This document shows positions 35,820-49,724 of a stretch of 64,000 nt of DNA, in pieces. Made by a program: the position numbers and the translations under genes. The DNA comes from Acholoe squamosa (lineage: Eukaryota; Annelida; Polychaeta; Phyllodocida; Polynoidae), in NCBI GenBank assembly GCA_949317995.1, contig OX439041.1, positions 15,531,501 through 15,595,500 on the forward strand, read 5' to 3'. A model generated the notes under the pieces. That model worked only from the letters and a program-made list of their open reading frames with translations, was not told where the DNA came from and made no database searches. Each line of letters begins with the position of its first letter. Position 1 is the first letter of the stretch.

Positions 35820-36412
35820 CTGAGACCTGTTTCACAAGGACCATGTACGAGTAAGATTGGTGCACGAGCAAGATCACTCCTATGGTTATCCTAAGATTGA
35901 TCTTAGGCTTCTTAGGTTTAGGGGAAGTGTTTCAAAAGTAAATGGGGAGTGAGACTTACTAGTAAAGGGTCAATGTAAGAGTGACTTATGACCAACATAA
36001 AGTAGCTGATTTATGGGGAAGGTTGAGGGTACACATAAATGTGAAAGATACTATCAACAAGTGGAATCCCACAGCACTTTCTAAAGCATTAAGTCAGGCA
36101 TATATCAAATGGAAATCCCCTATTTTAATACCATTTTCTATTATGGAATTATGAAGTAAAGCCATATTCTGCAACTAGGTGATTGATCTTACTAGCTGGA
36201 TAATTGGCCTATGAGTGACCTTACAACTGATCTTGATTACTGCCCCTATGTCTTATTGATAGCTGTTTCTAAAGGACCAGTCTTCAGTTCCAATATGAGT
36301 AACAGATTGTTCTGAAACACTAGTAGTCATTCCCAAATGACTGATCTTAAGTGTTCACTCATAGAGTGGAAAGATAGATCTTAAATAAAGAATGCTCATG
36401 AAACAGGTCTCT
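35820..36412. mobile_element. MITE-like element with AGACCTGTTTCA termini
   Basis: The left TGAGACCTGTTTCACAAG and the inverse complement of the right (AGAGACCTGTTTCATGAG) form about 18-bp inverted ends with three mismatches. About 590 bp, non-coding, with GATCTTA motifs inside like the element at 33949-34693. Confidence 0.6.
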
Positions 36413-38958
36413 GAATACACGCACCACTGCCCTCAAATGAGCAGTCATGCCCGACACTCTAAAATTGGCTTACTTATGAAAGGCTACCTGAGGTGAGCCT
36501 TATGGTTTCCATCATTCCTCAGCTTCTAATGAAGATGTCAGAACAGTTGATGGCTTATCTGAAAGAAAGTGAATGGGACTATCTCTCAGTTATCACGAGA
36601 AAAAATAAATTCTATTATGGGATTAACAGCAATTTGTCAAACATAACGATCAAATTTGCCCTCTGAGATCTCAGTCAGATATTTAGAAAGCATACTTCAA
36701 AATGTGACAAACCCATTCTCCAAATCAAAAATGTGATGCATATGATGTTGGTGACCTTTGAACAATGAGCAAGGTAATAATAGACTGTGCTCATTTGTGT
36801 CCCATCACCTGTGGCTTACTGAGAGGATTCTCCCAGTTTTTACAGCTAATTTCTATTATTATTTGTTGAAAAGATAGCTCTATTTGATTCTCATTAAGAG
36901 TAGCTAAAATTTCAGAGTAAATGTTTTTTTAACATCCCCACCACATCACCTCTCTGGTAGTTCCCACCAGAGAATTCCCCTTCAGAATGTCATGTATGTT
37001 CCTCTGCTAGAGAATTACCACCACCTGGTGGACATGTAGAGAATGACTGATGAAGGCACTGGACCATTGCAGGACCCTTCAGCATTCTAAATCACCACCT
37101 GATGAATTGTATAGAAACCAACAGTTGAGGTATCTCCAATACATGTACATTTTGGGAAATATATTCTGTCTATGTTTGCCCACACATGAGGTTCAGATTA
37201 GCTTATGCATTATCTGCTGGTATAACATATAACAGGTGAATGGGATCAATAGGTGTCAAGCAGTCATGGTGGTTTCAATATGTAATGGCAGTCCACCTAC
37301 ATTTCCATTGAAGGAACTCACTTTTACCACCCTGCACGCTTTAGTTTATTTCTCCACTTCTAGACATCATAGGATCAGGTATTAACCTGGACTGTCGTGT
37401 GGAATAGAAAACTCCAAAATCTAAATATTATGAAAATTATTTCCAAGTGCCTACCTGTGACAGGGCACCTTCAATGGACAAAAGTTCACCTTCCATGGGG
37501 GTTAGAGCAAAATTTTCAAAAGCAGAAGAATATTTTTAATGGTATCTATAGATCTCAACTAATTTGAAATGCATGAAAATGGGCATGAATCGGGTATAGT
37601 GGAAGACCTCTACATTTTTTTTTCATCTGGAACCATTGGGCAACATCGGACATGGAGAAATCGGAGGAGAAATCGGACATGATAGTGGCTAATGCAAATC
37701 TGGAAATATCTAGCATGCTATCTAGCCATTAAAATCCGAAATCGGCCCAATTTGTTATCAGCTATAATGGAAGATCTGCTTTACCCAAAATGGTTGCTAT
37801 CTTGTAACCAGTGGTCAATCCATGTTTTTTTTGGGATGGAAGAACCATGATTAATGATAACCTGCTGTCGGCAGAATCTATACAGATTCCCCAGAAATGC
37901 TGCAGGAGGGAGGACCACAGTAGGTGGCCACCCATCACCAAAATACACTAGAATACACTATATAATTATACTGCCAGAAAGGTTTTGTTTCAGAAATTTC
38001 ATATGCTGGCTATAACCATTTTCAGAGATAGGGTTTTCGTCAAGGTCAAGGTCAAAGGTCAAATCCATCAGAAAGTAGACATTTTCTGCTATCAGATGCA
38101 CCAAACCCAAAGTCTATCGGACCACTGTTTGCCAGAAATAGAAGAAATCTCCTGTAAAACCCAGACATTGTATATGAGAGTTAAATGCGGATGTCCTGTC
38201 TTGTGCTTGATCACCTTACCATTGTTGGCAAGATACATTTAGTTCAGCAGAATCCCAGTAGGAGGCTCCACCAAACTCCATATCCCCTTTGTAAGGATAG
38301 AACAGGATTATCCAGGTACTAAGATGAAATCAATGTTGAACTACTGATCAGTTCATTAATGTTATGTTGATGTCAATTAACATTCTGTTTCAAAATGGTA
38401 AATCCCAAAAGAAACGGATTATGTATATATTTCAGAGGGAACGCCGTGAACAGGGCCTGTTCCTGTTTTGAACCATCTCCAGTCTTCCTTCTAGCCTAAA
38501 AGGAGAAACCACTTGTATGCGGCTGAAAGCAAATACCGAAGCACGACCAAACATAGAACCCTTCACTTTTTAATATTGGTACTTTGTATATCACAACTAC
38601 AGAACTGTATACTTAATACTGTCCAAACAATAAATGCCCAGACTCGTCTGCATCAAAGACTTTTAAATACTGATGGGCTTTCTATGGCAAAAACCTTAGA
38701 TGAATAAACGAGATGATCTCACTTATATAGTCTGTGAATATAGATGCCAACAAGAAGAGGCAGACTTTCTCAATTTCTTTTCTAATATTACACAGGAGGC
38801 AGCTGTCTGATTTGTTTATTGTTGCATCATGCCATCCAATGCCAATGGACATACGGGACATGCATCGATGACCCTTAAAGTGTTAATAGCGATCAACGCT
38901 AAGTCCTCGAGAACGCCAATATTGACTATTGTATTCAGGGTCGCAGACTCAGCCTCTG
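36413..38958. other. Non-coding stretch
   Basis: AT-rich with no convincing exon. It includes a cluster of three AGGTCA half-sites at 38043-38061, listed separately. Confidence 0.45.
38043..38061 (+). promoter_or_regulatory. Triple nuclear-receptor half-site (DR0 + DR1)
   Basis: AGGTCA at 38043-38048, 38049-38054 and 38056-38061: two directly abutting half-sites, then a third after one base. The last two form a perfect DR1, the site type bound by RXR, HNF4 and COUP-TF families. A TCAAGGTCA extended half-site (ERR/SF-1 type) overlaps. Function unproven; similar strings also occur in invertebrate repeats. Confidence 0.4.
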
Positions 38959-39226
38959 TTAACCCTTTAAGGTCAAGGGCTGCCGCAGGAGTGCATCATG
39001 CCCATTGATGTTTATGTTACACCAATGAGATGAGCACTGGTGAGTGTATACTACTACCAGCACTTCATTGAAGTATCATGCCAACCGTAGGGACTGTATC
39101 AACCCTGTAGGGTTGGCATGATGCATGAATATGGCCCTGGCGGGTTTTTATCCAGGGCTGCATTCATGGATTATGTCGACCAATAGACATGATGCATAAA
39201 TGTATCAGCGACCCATAATGCATTAA
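38959..39226. repeat. Hairpin repeat family H, copy c
   Basis: Opens TTAACCCTTTAAGG and ends near AATGCATTAA. It contains GGCATGATGCATGAATATGG and an inverted pair GCCCTGG/CCAGGGC around a short T-rich loop. The TTAA-like ends raise the possibility of a piggyBac-type miniature element, but this is tentative. Confidence 0.55.
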
Positions 39227-40150
39227 ACGACTTCTCGATAAAGCATGCACAGGGCGCTATATATACTATACTTATTATGTAACACATGACATTGTTATGG
39301 TAGAGGTTCATCGTATCAATCCAGTTCTAATGGCCATGGCTTAAAGCAGCTGATCTGTGATATATGACAATCAACAACAATGCTTACTATGCAAATACCA
39401 TTATGCTAAATATAAAAGCACTGACTAAGTATTCCCCTTTTCTTTGCATGAATAAAGTGAATCTAAACCATATCTACATGCCAGCTTGTGCTTTACTTTT
39501 TCTATGACCAAATGGCTATAGTGAGTCATCTACACCTATCCCCACACAACTGTCAATGAGACTTCTTTACATGCAATATCAGTGAATTTCCTTTCCAATT
39601 CACACCATTATCCTCTGCTGGGAAGAACTTGGGTGCCGACAACCACACACAGCATTAGACCACAAATACTTCCATGAATACAGGTGCCAGTCTCAATATC
39701 ACATCAAAGAAACTGTAACTTTGTTTCCTGGCACCCTGCATTGCCTCAACCCTAACCCTTCCATTGTGGCCACTATTTTCTGTCCATGGCCTTTTACTAA
39801 TGGTTTGGGAATAGCGTAAGTTAGATTTAGGCCATTGTGACATCACAGGGTGGTTAGCTGCGGGCAAACACTGACTACATGTGGTCAGCTGGCGCCACCA
39901 TGAGCAGAAACCCACGAAAATATTGATCATAATAGATAAGATGTTGTTAAATAAATATATATATACAAGGCACCTTTACATTTGTATGATATTGGTAATA
40001 GAAGAGTGTAATTGAACACACAGCATAGAAAATATATAGACGTTTAACCCCGTGCATAGAATGCAAGAGGGAGAGTGAGACATAGTAACTTTACCCAACA
40101 CACTCACAGAGGTCACTTCAGTACATGTGTTTGTTTGCCTGTAGAGACCC
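39227..40150. other. Non-coding stretch, no gene seen
   Basis: No coding frame I trust; a 91-codon minus frame (39930-39655) has no recognisable domain. Confidence 0.4.
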
Positions 40151-40376
40151 ATCCCAGCAAATTGTTGTCATTTGTCGCCATGATTGGTCATCAGTGGTGA
40201 CTCCTCTTTGAGTGATAACTGATTCCGTCATCTTTCGCCACTGTGTGTTAGACTCACGTGGCATAACAATTGCTATTCCTGGTGATCTTGTGCTATAACG
40301 ACGTCGTGTTCCATTTAGCGACATGTGTGAGCCACCTCACACAGGTTGACGAGGACCCACAACAATTTGCTGGGAT
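40151..40376 (+). mobile_element. 226-bp MITE family M1, copy 1
   Basis: The ends ATCCCAGCAAATTGTTGT and the inverse complement of ACAACAATTTGCTGGGAT form an 18-bp terminal inverted repeat. The second copy at 49354-49579 has exactly the same length and high identity. An inner GTGTGAGCCACCTCACAC near-palindrome sits near the right end. Non-coding. Confidence 0.85.
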
Positions 40377-41736
40377 AAATAGTAACCCTTAGTAACTGTA
40401 ACTCACACTAAAGCGTTCACTCTCAGCCCCAATTGTAAATGGGCTATAAAGACTCCTGTAGTAGATACACCAGGACACACATCGGCTCATTGGATTTGTA
40501 CTGACAGCAGTTACGACTGTATTCCAGAAATAGAAGCACTCTACTGTAAAACCCTTGTGCCTAGCTGATGGTGTAGCGGTTCAGGGGAATTATTCAGATT
40601 TGTTGCTCTAGTGTATGTATCATACCATTGCTGGTGACTTGTAGTGTTGAATTAATTTGTCCAATCTATTAATCCAATTCAATATGTTTGGGCTTAAGAA
40701 GTTTACTAAAATGGTAAAGTGATCAACGGAAAATTGGTTACTCCTCAAGTACAATGAATAAGATTCCTTTCATTGAAAAGATTATTTCTTCATACATCTA
40801 CAAATTAAAACTATTCCTATTGTAACAACTTTTACCCTCTTAAATTTAAGTGTCCGTGTGACTTGTTTTCTGTGTATTTCTGCCTTTTTAGTAAGAATTC
40901 TTTTAATATTACATGATAAAGAGAATAAAGTAACCCTATTTCAATCCAATGTGTTACTGCGGATCATGCGATATGATTTAACACCTTGCTTACTGTCTCC
41001 AAGCAAACAACACCTAGTTATAGGATGTAGCACGTCACCTAGCCAGCAACCCTAGAATCTGCTAGGAGAGTGACAGTTTGATCTTCCTCTTTGTCAACAA
41101 ATTGTGTTGGGACCCTGAGAAAGAAACCATGTTTCCCCATCAGAGACAGACGGGAAATCAATCCTAAAGGAGCATTTACTTCCCACAGCAGTGACACCGA
41201 ACAAAAAAAAAAACAATGAAAATGTTGCCAAGAATGACAGGGGAGAAAAGGAAAAGACTGAGCTTGTAGCATTTTGAGAGACAGTTGAGTGTAAAAAAAG
41301 ATATGAGCTACATAGCTTTTCTTATAGCTGACTTGAAGTTACTATAGCAAGATCATCCATCATATACTTCCGTTCAGCTCTACACATGTGCAGTGGGGAC
41401 TGGACACAGGATTAGTTACAATGAATGCAGCATGGGGAACATTGGATTGTTAATTAAAGAATAGAAAAGGTACTTGGATTGAAAGATAGGGATGTCATGC
41501 GTGACAGTTTTATGATCACAGTATAAGACTTTTATTGGCAACTCATAAAAGATTTAGTTAATTGTTATTGTTTCTATCAAGAATCATATTTAGTAAAATC
41601 ATAATGTTTATGATCTCTCATTGGATATATCATTATTGGAAAGTGGAAAACATAAACGCTTTTTAGGTATCGAATATAAGACCATGGTGAAATCGTTCAA
41701 TGCTTGGCAAGACTTGGGTTGGATGTATTACTTCAT
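40377..41736. other. Non-coding stretch, no gene seen
   Basis: No gene is supported. Confidence 0.4.
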
Positions 41737-42200
41737 TGCGATGAAAGTAAAACCCCACATAGAAGCCGTGGCTTCTACCATTTAAGTTCTCTGTGGGTGT
41801 TTCAGAAGCAGGTGATGTTTACAACCGGTCATGAGGAGATATGATAGCAGTTTTAATAGTGATTGTAGGCTTATAACTGCATGTGTTTCTAAAGCATTAC
41901 CATTATCTTACTGTGTCTATAACTATATGACTGGCGAGAGATGATAATGGTTGCAGTTGTAAGTTTAGAATCTAACAGTTTTAGAAACAGATATTTAATG
42001 TTCATTATCATGTCCGGCTTCTGAAACACCCCACTCGTGCGGCTTATACCATCTGCAGGAACTCAGAGTGCGGCTTATATGAGGGGTTTTACCTATATAG
42101 ACTTAAGAAAGGACTGGGAAACATTTCACTAGTGCGGCTTATAGCAAAACTCTGAACTCAGGGTGCGGATTATACATGGTTACGCCTTATAGGCAGAGTT
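41737..42200. repeat. Repeat with GTGCGGCTTATA motifs, interrupted by a MITE
   Basis: Flanks AAAACCCCACATAGAAGC (left) and several copies of GTGCGGCTTATA (right) surround MITE M2 copy 2. A related repeat lies at about 50705-50930 without that insertion. This looks like a MITE nested inside an older element. Confidence 0.55.
41793..42033 (-). mobile_element. MITE family M2, copy 2 (nested)
   Basis: Ends GTGGGTGTTTCAGAAGC and the inverse complement of GTGGGGTGTTTCAGAAGC. The interior matches 33039-33286 in reverse orientation. About 241 bp, inserted in the GTGCGGCTTATA repeat. Confidence 0.7.
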
Positions 42201-43204
42201 TCTTCTTTTTATTTTTACGAAATCAGGCCAAAAACCTTAGCCTCTCTGAACCATTTCAGAGCATGCAGTGCAGGACTGAAATCGCCATCCACATTTTTAT
42301 CAAACATCATTGATGCCATTTGAAGTTCACACATTATCATGAAGTTTCAAATAATTCTTTGTTACACATGGAAGGTTTATTGGAAATATAAAATCCTCTT
42401 GTTGAAAATAAAATCTTTCCAAACTCTCCTCAAACTGAAACTCATGTATGCACTTACCTCCATGCTATAGGCCTATAGGTATTACAATAGCTATGGCTCA
42501 TGGTACTCTTTTTTCGGAATGCCTCTGTCATTAAATTCTACTTAGGATATGCAGTTTTTTTTTTGGCCTGACAAGGAGGAAAAACCCCTATTCTGTCTTA
42601 TTTCCCCTTGTTAACGACCTTCCTATTGTTTTTGTTATAAAACCATTATACAAGTCTACTTTTTCCTCTTTAGCTTTTTTCCCTTCTCCAACTCTAATCC
42701 ATGCTCTAATGCCCCTGTCAGTTAAAAGATACATGGCACAGGGTAGAAGCTTGGATGTCAGTACAAGGAGAAAGGGGAAAGAGTTAAATCAATAGTTCTT
42801 TTGCTTTAACCCTTTTAGGACCAAAGAATGTTACTGATTCATTTTCCCTCCAAAGACCAATATACAGAGCTAATAACTGGACTACTGGCTGGTTGTTATG
42901 GCACCATCATAGCCTATAAGTAAGGTGATGACTCACTGACAATAAGCAGCAAATGCAGTGACCGAACCCAAATCAAAATAAATGGATGACTGATGGACAT
43001 CAGTCACTAACGGACGGCATAGATAGTTCATTATCCTAAGGATAGTTTTTTTCTAACTCTATTAGAAATTGTTATCTTGTTTTCTACTTTTCTCCAAGTG
43101 TCTCCAGACACATCAGCTCAACAATACTGGCAGCCTCAATTACAATAGGGGATCAATCCCTTCTGATATGACAATACTTAGCATTTGACATTTACATGTG
43201 TTGG
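42201..43204. other. Non-coding stretch, no gene seen
   Basis: AT-rich. TTAACCCTTTTAGGACC near 42809 resembles the start of hairpin family H, but no full copy follows. Confidence 0.4.
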
Positions 43205-43365
43205 TATGATGCATTAATCCATACAGCATTTGGTGAGCATCTATGTAAATTGTATTGCTTCACCATTCCAGTCATTGAGGTGCACATCAATCGTTGTGTC
43301 ATTGGTATGATGTAATTACCAATGCAACAGGGGCGATTGACTCGCCAGCACTGCATTAAAAATAT
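43205..43365. repeat. Hairpin repeat family H, copy d
   Basis: Diverged copy with GATGCATTAAT, CATTGGTATGATGTAATTAC and a GGGGCGATTGACTCGCCAGC core. The inverted arms are weaker than in copies a and b. Confidence 0.4.
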
Positions 43366-46300
43366 AAAACAGTAAGAAACTACTGTAGATAATACCTTTG
43401 AGACACATGTAGGAAGATGGTTTGAGGAGGGGTGAAGGTATGTAATAATGAAGGGAGGATATTTTCAAGGCTATGCCTGGGCCCTCCTTACAGACATATG
43501 CAATTAGTGTTATTTTCCGTAATGAGGAATCGAGACCACTTACATTGCAATTAACTGTAACAAATTAGGACTTCATGTAAAAAGGACTTCCTGGATTCTG
43601 TAATGAAGGAGTATACAATATACCAGGAATGTAGGAACCAAGGTAAGAGCCCCCAGGATAGTCATGCCAAGGGCGGAAGGCCTGCTGTGTTTATATGTTG
43701 AGCCATTACAATTTGTTCCACTCTCTACCTGTTATTTCATCTATTTATATCCGAAGAAGCAGAGTCATATGTAGTCCCTTTTAGTATTGAATGGTACAAG
43801 GGGACAAAATGGTGCCTTAGCTGACTTCTTGACTTCATGGAACTAAAATATTTGTGCACAAATGTGACTCTCAAAGAAATTCCATGCACTCTTACAAATG
43901 ACTATTTATTCCATCAGGCATCGTTCAGTGCACGATCGTATTTGTTTTGCAGTAGATGCAGTAATTTCTACCATGGAGCTCTAGGAAGCAGTGTAGTTAA
44001 GTACTGTGTTACAAGGAATCTCCATATAAAATAATGTTTCAAGCTTTTCCAGAAGGTAGCCAGAGAACCATTGTTATTTTGACAGGGTTCCTTTTACAGT
44101 ATGATCTGACTGATCAATATAGTATAAAAATGAGGACATGGGTGGGGGTCTTTTCCTTCCTTTGAGGAGGTCTGAGGTATGTTTCAAAGGGATTAACAAT
44201 TTGGCCCTTTTGTGGATCATTTACAATCACAATTGTAAGATTAGTAGCTTCCAATTGTACAAAACAAAATCATACAGATTCCTGGACAAGACCCTAGACC
44301 ATTTACATTTTTTTGTACTACTATTGAACATGTACAAGTAGTGCTGTTGTACATCATGTCAGACTATTAGTACTATCACCTTTTATGATTTGCATTGTAC
44401 AAGATTTTTGGTAAGACCTATTTTCTATGAGAATCTGAATGTGGTGCTCGTTGAGCCATTTAGTGATCATTATGTGTTCTAAAACATACCGCTGGTAAAA
44501 AGGTGGAGGTATGATGATGGACATGGGGACAAGGACACATCCGAAGTACGTTCAGTGTCCAAGGTGAGACTGGTCCAGCACCCTACTGCGTATACAGGCA
44601 ATTAGTAGGCCTAGAGGCACGGGCTACAACTCTGTAGGTGTGTTGACAAGGGTCACAGTTCAATATTGGACTGGCATCCTTAAATCTGTCTTGTCTTTAA
44701 GTGCAGCATCCTTTGCATCGATTCATGCACTGTCACAAAGGATGATCGGGCTGGATCAGACTTTCAATTTTGTAATATGGATGGATTTTTTTTTGAACTG
44801 TAGCAATACAGTCTGACTTTGATTCTCCTGTCTGTGGATAAAGCAAGTTCAGACTAAAAATGGAAATATACACATTTAATAAAATGTAATTGACAATTCC
44901 ATAGGTAGAGTTGTCTTTTTTGAGGAAAACGCTGAGCACGGAGATACCACTCTTAAAGCCCCTTTCACATATTCTATGGTCAACAGGTTTAGAATAGCAC
45001 AATTGAATGTTTCTCTGTGTCTATAGGAATTTTATAAGGCCACATTTGAGAACTACCATAGCCTCATAGACACGTGATTCCATTTAAATTGAGTACAGCT
45101 GAAAGTGGTATCAAACTTGCATTTATGGCCATAAATCTCATTAGCAATATCCATGGAAATAAATCCTATCAATCCTTTTGTTTTAGACCATATGGCAGAA
45201 AATAAACACAAATGCTTCTTTGTAAAGACAGGTATTAACTCATAAGCTGAGCAAGATTTTCTCTTCTAAAAGGATGATTAGCTCACATAAAAGGTAACCC
45301 CTTGCCACTAGCTTTAACCAGATGGTATTGTGTGAATTAAGCTTCTCAGCAAATAGCAGCGATCTGTCTCAGCCTCTCTCAACTCTTTAGAGATGGTGTA
45401 TTTGCAATATTGGCACGCTGGAGTAGCTCTTGCCTGGTTGTTCATGTATGATTCATGAAAGCAGCACATGTGAGTTACTCACCAGAAAGTGAGCTCCTGG
45501 CGCACTAGCAGTATACCTCTGATATGAAAGACCTTAGGGAATCAAAGACTAATTTGACCCTTTGAGGGCCCTTAAGGGGCCAGTGTTTGAAAAGATTACA
45601 ATAAAGCCCATTCAGCTGAAACATTTCTCCACTTCCCTATTCTGTACCTCTCTTGTGAACTCTCTTTTAGCAGGTTGCCACTCTCCTGCTAGCCACGTAA
45701 TGATGTTTCTTCATACTTAAACCTCTCTTATCATTGCTCCAGGATGACCTTTCTCTCTCAGTAACCTAAATCATGAGTCCTAGATAAGAATTACCAATCT
45801 AGGATTTCCAACATACATGGCATGGCGTAATCTTTAAGTAAAAGATCCCCAAGACAGTGTATCATCACCATCATCTATATCTGGTACGCTCAAAGACTCA
45901 GTATCCATGGTAACAATAGTGTCAGGTCAAACACGAGGGCAACAATCTTGGCACCAGTTCAGGTTATATTGTATGGGGAAGTGTGCACAATGGTGGGGTG
46001 GAAGGTGATCAAGGCCAGGCTTTGTACTATGATCAGTGACAATAACCTTGGCAGGTGACACTCTTTGACTGGGTGCAAAGAGGAACATAATATGTACACA
46101 ACTACACCTGTGCTGAATACTTATTTGATTTGTATGGCTCTTGTCATTTCTTTCTGTTCAATACTAAGCAGCTCACTAGAGCTCTCTATTGGAGAAACAC
46201 AAATATTATCTACAGAGTTTGATTTGTGATAAATGATTGTTCAAATTTCAAGATTTTACTGGAAGTGGGAGGAAATACATTACAAAGATAACCGATATAC

Positions 46301-48601
46301 TTCTGATTCAGAATCAGTAATAAATCAGCTTCCGTGGAATACCCGCTTGATAACATTACAAAGATCATACTACATGTTTTGCATTCTGGGCCTCTACAAA
46401 CATACCTATCATATATAAAGAATACAGTGTAGCACAGCTGTGTCTGGTTCTGGAGCCAAATATAGAAAACATAATCAATGATTAACCCAGCTGTCTGTTT
46501 ACTGATGGTTGTCATCTATCATGTCTATCATGGACTGTGTATATATTGAGGGTCTATATACTAATGTATTCTACACTGTACATCATTATTTATAGATATT
46601 AAGAAGGTTGGCCTCATGCAAATTTCAGTTTCTCACACCCCCAATGTCTAAAACCTAGGGCATCATTAGAAGCTTTAAGACCATTCATCTAAGGCTCGAC
46701 TTATAATGTGAGTATAAGCTGGTCTTATACATGATAGTATGAAAATCAATGTGTGTCCTTCGGCCTGAGTATAGAATAACATCAGATTAGAGTGGAGCTG
46801 CACATTGAGCATCAAATATACCTGTAAGGTCTGGAACAAACTCGGCGTACAAGTTATAATGATTATATATGTGCGGTGTTCTGATGATCTAAGGTAGTAA
46901 GAATGTGTATGCATGGTAGATTTCACTGCTGCCCAATATAACTTCATTGTGTCTATATAAGGGGGAATTCAAGTTTACAATGAACAATACAGCAATAAAC
47001 AGTACGTGGTTTTACATACAGATGGCTTACAATGCTTTTTCTTCTATACGGAATTGTAAACCAAGGCTTTTCTCTTGCAGAGTATATCTTTTGCAAGATT
47101 TCAATAAATCTGTACAGAACACATATTGATAATACAAATCATGGCAGTGTGACATGCAGAAGTGTGACATAGAATATGTCATTTTATGCAGGATGGAATA
47201 ACTTGAACTCAGCTCATGATCCTAATCGAAGATTAATGCCCACAAAACCAGCTGTCTGACCCTGCAACCCACAGCTTCTGCACTCTAAAGATCTACCAAG
47301 CATTTTCACAAACTTTGCAGTGAACCACCACATGGTGTTTCAGTGGAGCAGTGTGATATCAATATTGAAGCCCCAAAATATTTTGAACTAAAGCAATGTA
47401 CTGTGAGCAATCTCAGTGAAAATAACGATGAAAATATTATCCCGAATTTGCCACAAAACCAACAGTTCTCAACGGTACCGTGAAGGCATATCTTTTTTCA
47501 GTGTACCTATCTTGAGCCTAAGACCAGCACATTGGCATGGTCTTTGTGTCAGTTTCCCAGGTCCAATGGAGGTTAGTATTCACACCGGTGACCCAGCCAG
47601 TGATAGAGGTCGTCTAATGCTGACATTGCCCATGCCCACATTGACACCAAGCATTGTGATTGGTCGGAGGACATCAAAGTAGGGGATATAAACCTTAGGG
47701 TACACATATTGAGACACAAAATGCTGACTATTCACAGAAATGATGACTTTTTTTCTGTTCACCTTGCTTGTTAGAAAAAGTTGCAATTTCCATTGATATT
47801 TTCTTTTAAAATTCTACAAAGATCTCATCATTTTGTTTGATGATATGTTTATACACTTATAACCTTGGTTGTATCAATGGATATGCCTCGGAATATGATC
47901 AATTTGAATAAGGGTCCAAGAATGATGCTGAGATATACCAGGTAGCATTTTTTTGTAGATGGACAGTACAGTACAGTCGATAATGTGATGCATTGGACCA
48001 ATTCTGACATCATACAATGCATCAGAAAAGCCTTTGTCCTGCCCTTAGAAGATACAGTACCTATAATAGATGAAATTGATAACAATGTGGGGAGGGGGCA
48101 AAGAAAATAAAAGGATTAATGGATGTGAGAATAATCAAACATGAAGAAATCAATGAAATTAACTTTTTGGAACCTTTTGCAAAATAAAAAGGCTTTATTG
48201 TACTTGAAAGGTTGTGATGGTGGAAATTCCATTTTCCTTTCCATGGAGTCCATCAAATGATACAGGTGAATAGTCATTCAGAGCCAGCATGAATTTGAAG
48301 TTGATCTTTTACTTATTTTCAATTTTACTGATTGGCCTGTTGCAACCTCTAAGTTGATTTCACAATTGTTTTTTGACACTTGATTGTTGACAGCTACTTG
48401 TGGATTCATTATGGCAAAAATTGGGTTCAATTCAAAGTGCAATAGTTGAGTGGTAGGAGGTTCAAACTACTCAGATGGAAAAGCAATTAACTTATTGGGC
48501 TATTCAATTGTTGGGGTGTTACCAACTTCATGCATCCAAAAGATAATGTTTTCTCCTTTTCAAAAACAAGTTACCTGTTTTACATGCCCCATCCTTGCTG
48601 G
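43366..48601. other. Non-coding stretch, no gene seen
   Basis: Just over 5 kb of AT-rich sequence with no reading frame of protein-like composition. A hairpin-family trace lies near 45430-45510. The longest frames here (46515-46210, 46947-46675) have no recognisable domain. Confidence 0.4.
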
Positions 48602-49072
48602 ACGTTCTGTTTGATGTACTGAGGTATGAAAGATAATTGTTTAGGCTTTTTTACCTGCTATTTCTTAAAATCCATGTGTGTAATATATATCTAGTTTATC
48701 ACCCTTACTAATAACATTCCATTTAGTTCATTTTCACCTTGAGATGACCACTTTGTACCTTGAGACAACCACTTGATATACAGCCTTTGAATAGGGCCAT
48801 AATTTCAAAAATGAATAAGTGTCTTACATAAACATACAATATAATGTTACTGTTGATGGTACTGTATTGTAATGAAAATGTATGTTTTGCAGCAGCTAAA
48901 CTGGAATGGATATTTCAGTAAAGATTATGTTCATCGTAGTTGCCATTCCCATCCAATTAGAGGTAATAATCCTAGCCCTACATTAAAAAGCCCTTGTTTT
49001 ATGATTATCTATCAATATCCACCACAATATCATTTTTTTTGACTTAGCATTTATGTTCTTGATGTCATATGG
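48602..49072 (+). repeat. 470-bp direct repeat, copy 1
   Basis: From ACGTTCTGTTTGATGTACTG to TTGATGTCATATGG. It matches 49725-50192 nearly base for base; one difference is an ATACA segment absent from copy 2. Non-coding. Confidence 0.9.
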
Positions 49073-49353
49073 GTCCTTTGCATACTACTCATAATATATT
49101 ATTCCTATAGGAAAACAGCAAAGTTTGAAACTCATGCATAGAGTTATAATCAGTGGTTATAATCAGTGGTTTCTACTCAATTAAAGGCATAACTCTCTCT
49201 GTGAGTGGTGGTCGACTCAAGGTGAAATGGTGTTCATCTCATGGTGAAATTGGCATGCCTGGGAAAATGAGTCCTAAACTGAAAATATTTAACATTTCTG
49301 AACATTTGTTTATGTCATCATTTACTTATGATATATAACTATGTCTAGAATCA

Positions 49354-49579
49354 ATCCCAGCAAATTGTCGTCATCTGTCGCCATGATTCGTCATCAATAG
49401 TGACTCCTTTTTGAGTGATAACTCATTCCGTCATCTTTTGCCACTGTGTGTTAGACTCACATGGCATAGCAATTGCTATTCCTGGTGATCTTGTGCTAAA
49501 ACGACGTCGTGTTCCATCTAGCGACATGTGTGAGCCACTTCACACAGGTTGACGAGGACTCACGACAATTTGCTGGGAT
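49354..49579 (+). mobile_element. 226-bp MITE family M1, copy 2
   Basis: Same length, ends and orientation as 40151-40376, with about 18 bp of inverted terminal repeat (ATCCCAGCAAATTGTCGT). It lies between the two 470-bp direct repeats. Confidence 0.85.
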
Positions 49580-49724
49580 ATTTGGTACATGTGAACAATC
49601 TCAATGTTCAGAATCTGCAACCAAAGTTAAAGATTTCTGGAGAAATGGCCAGTTGGCTATGATAAAACCCGTCAAACATGGGTACTTTGATGGATTTTCA
49701 ATTACTATGTACCCTCAATAATTA

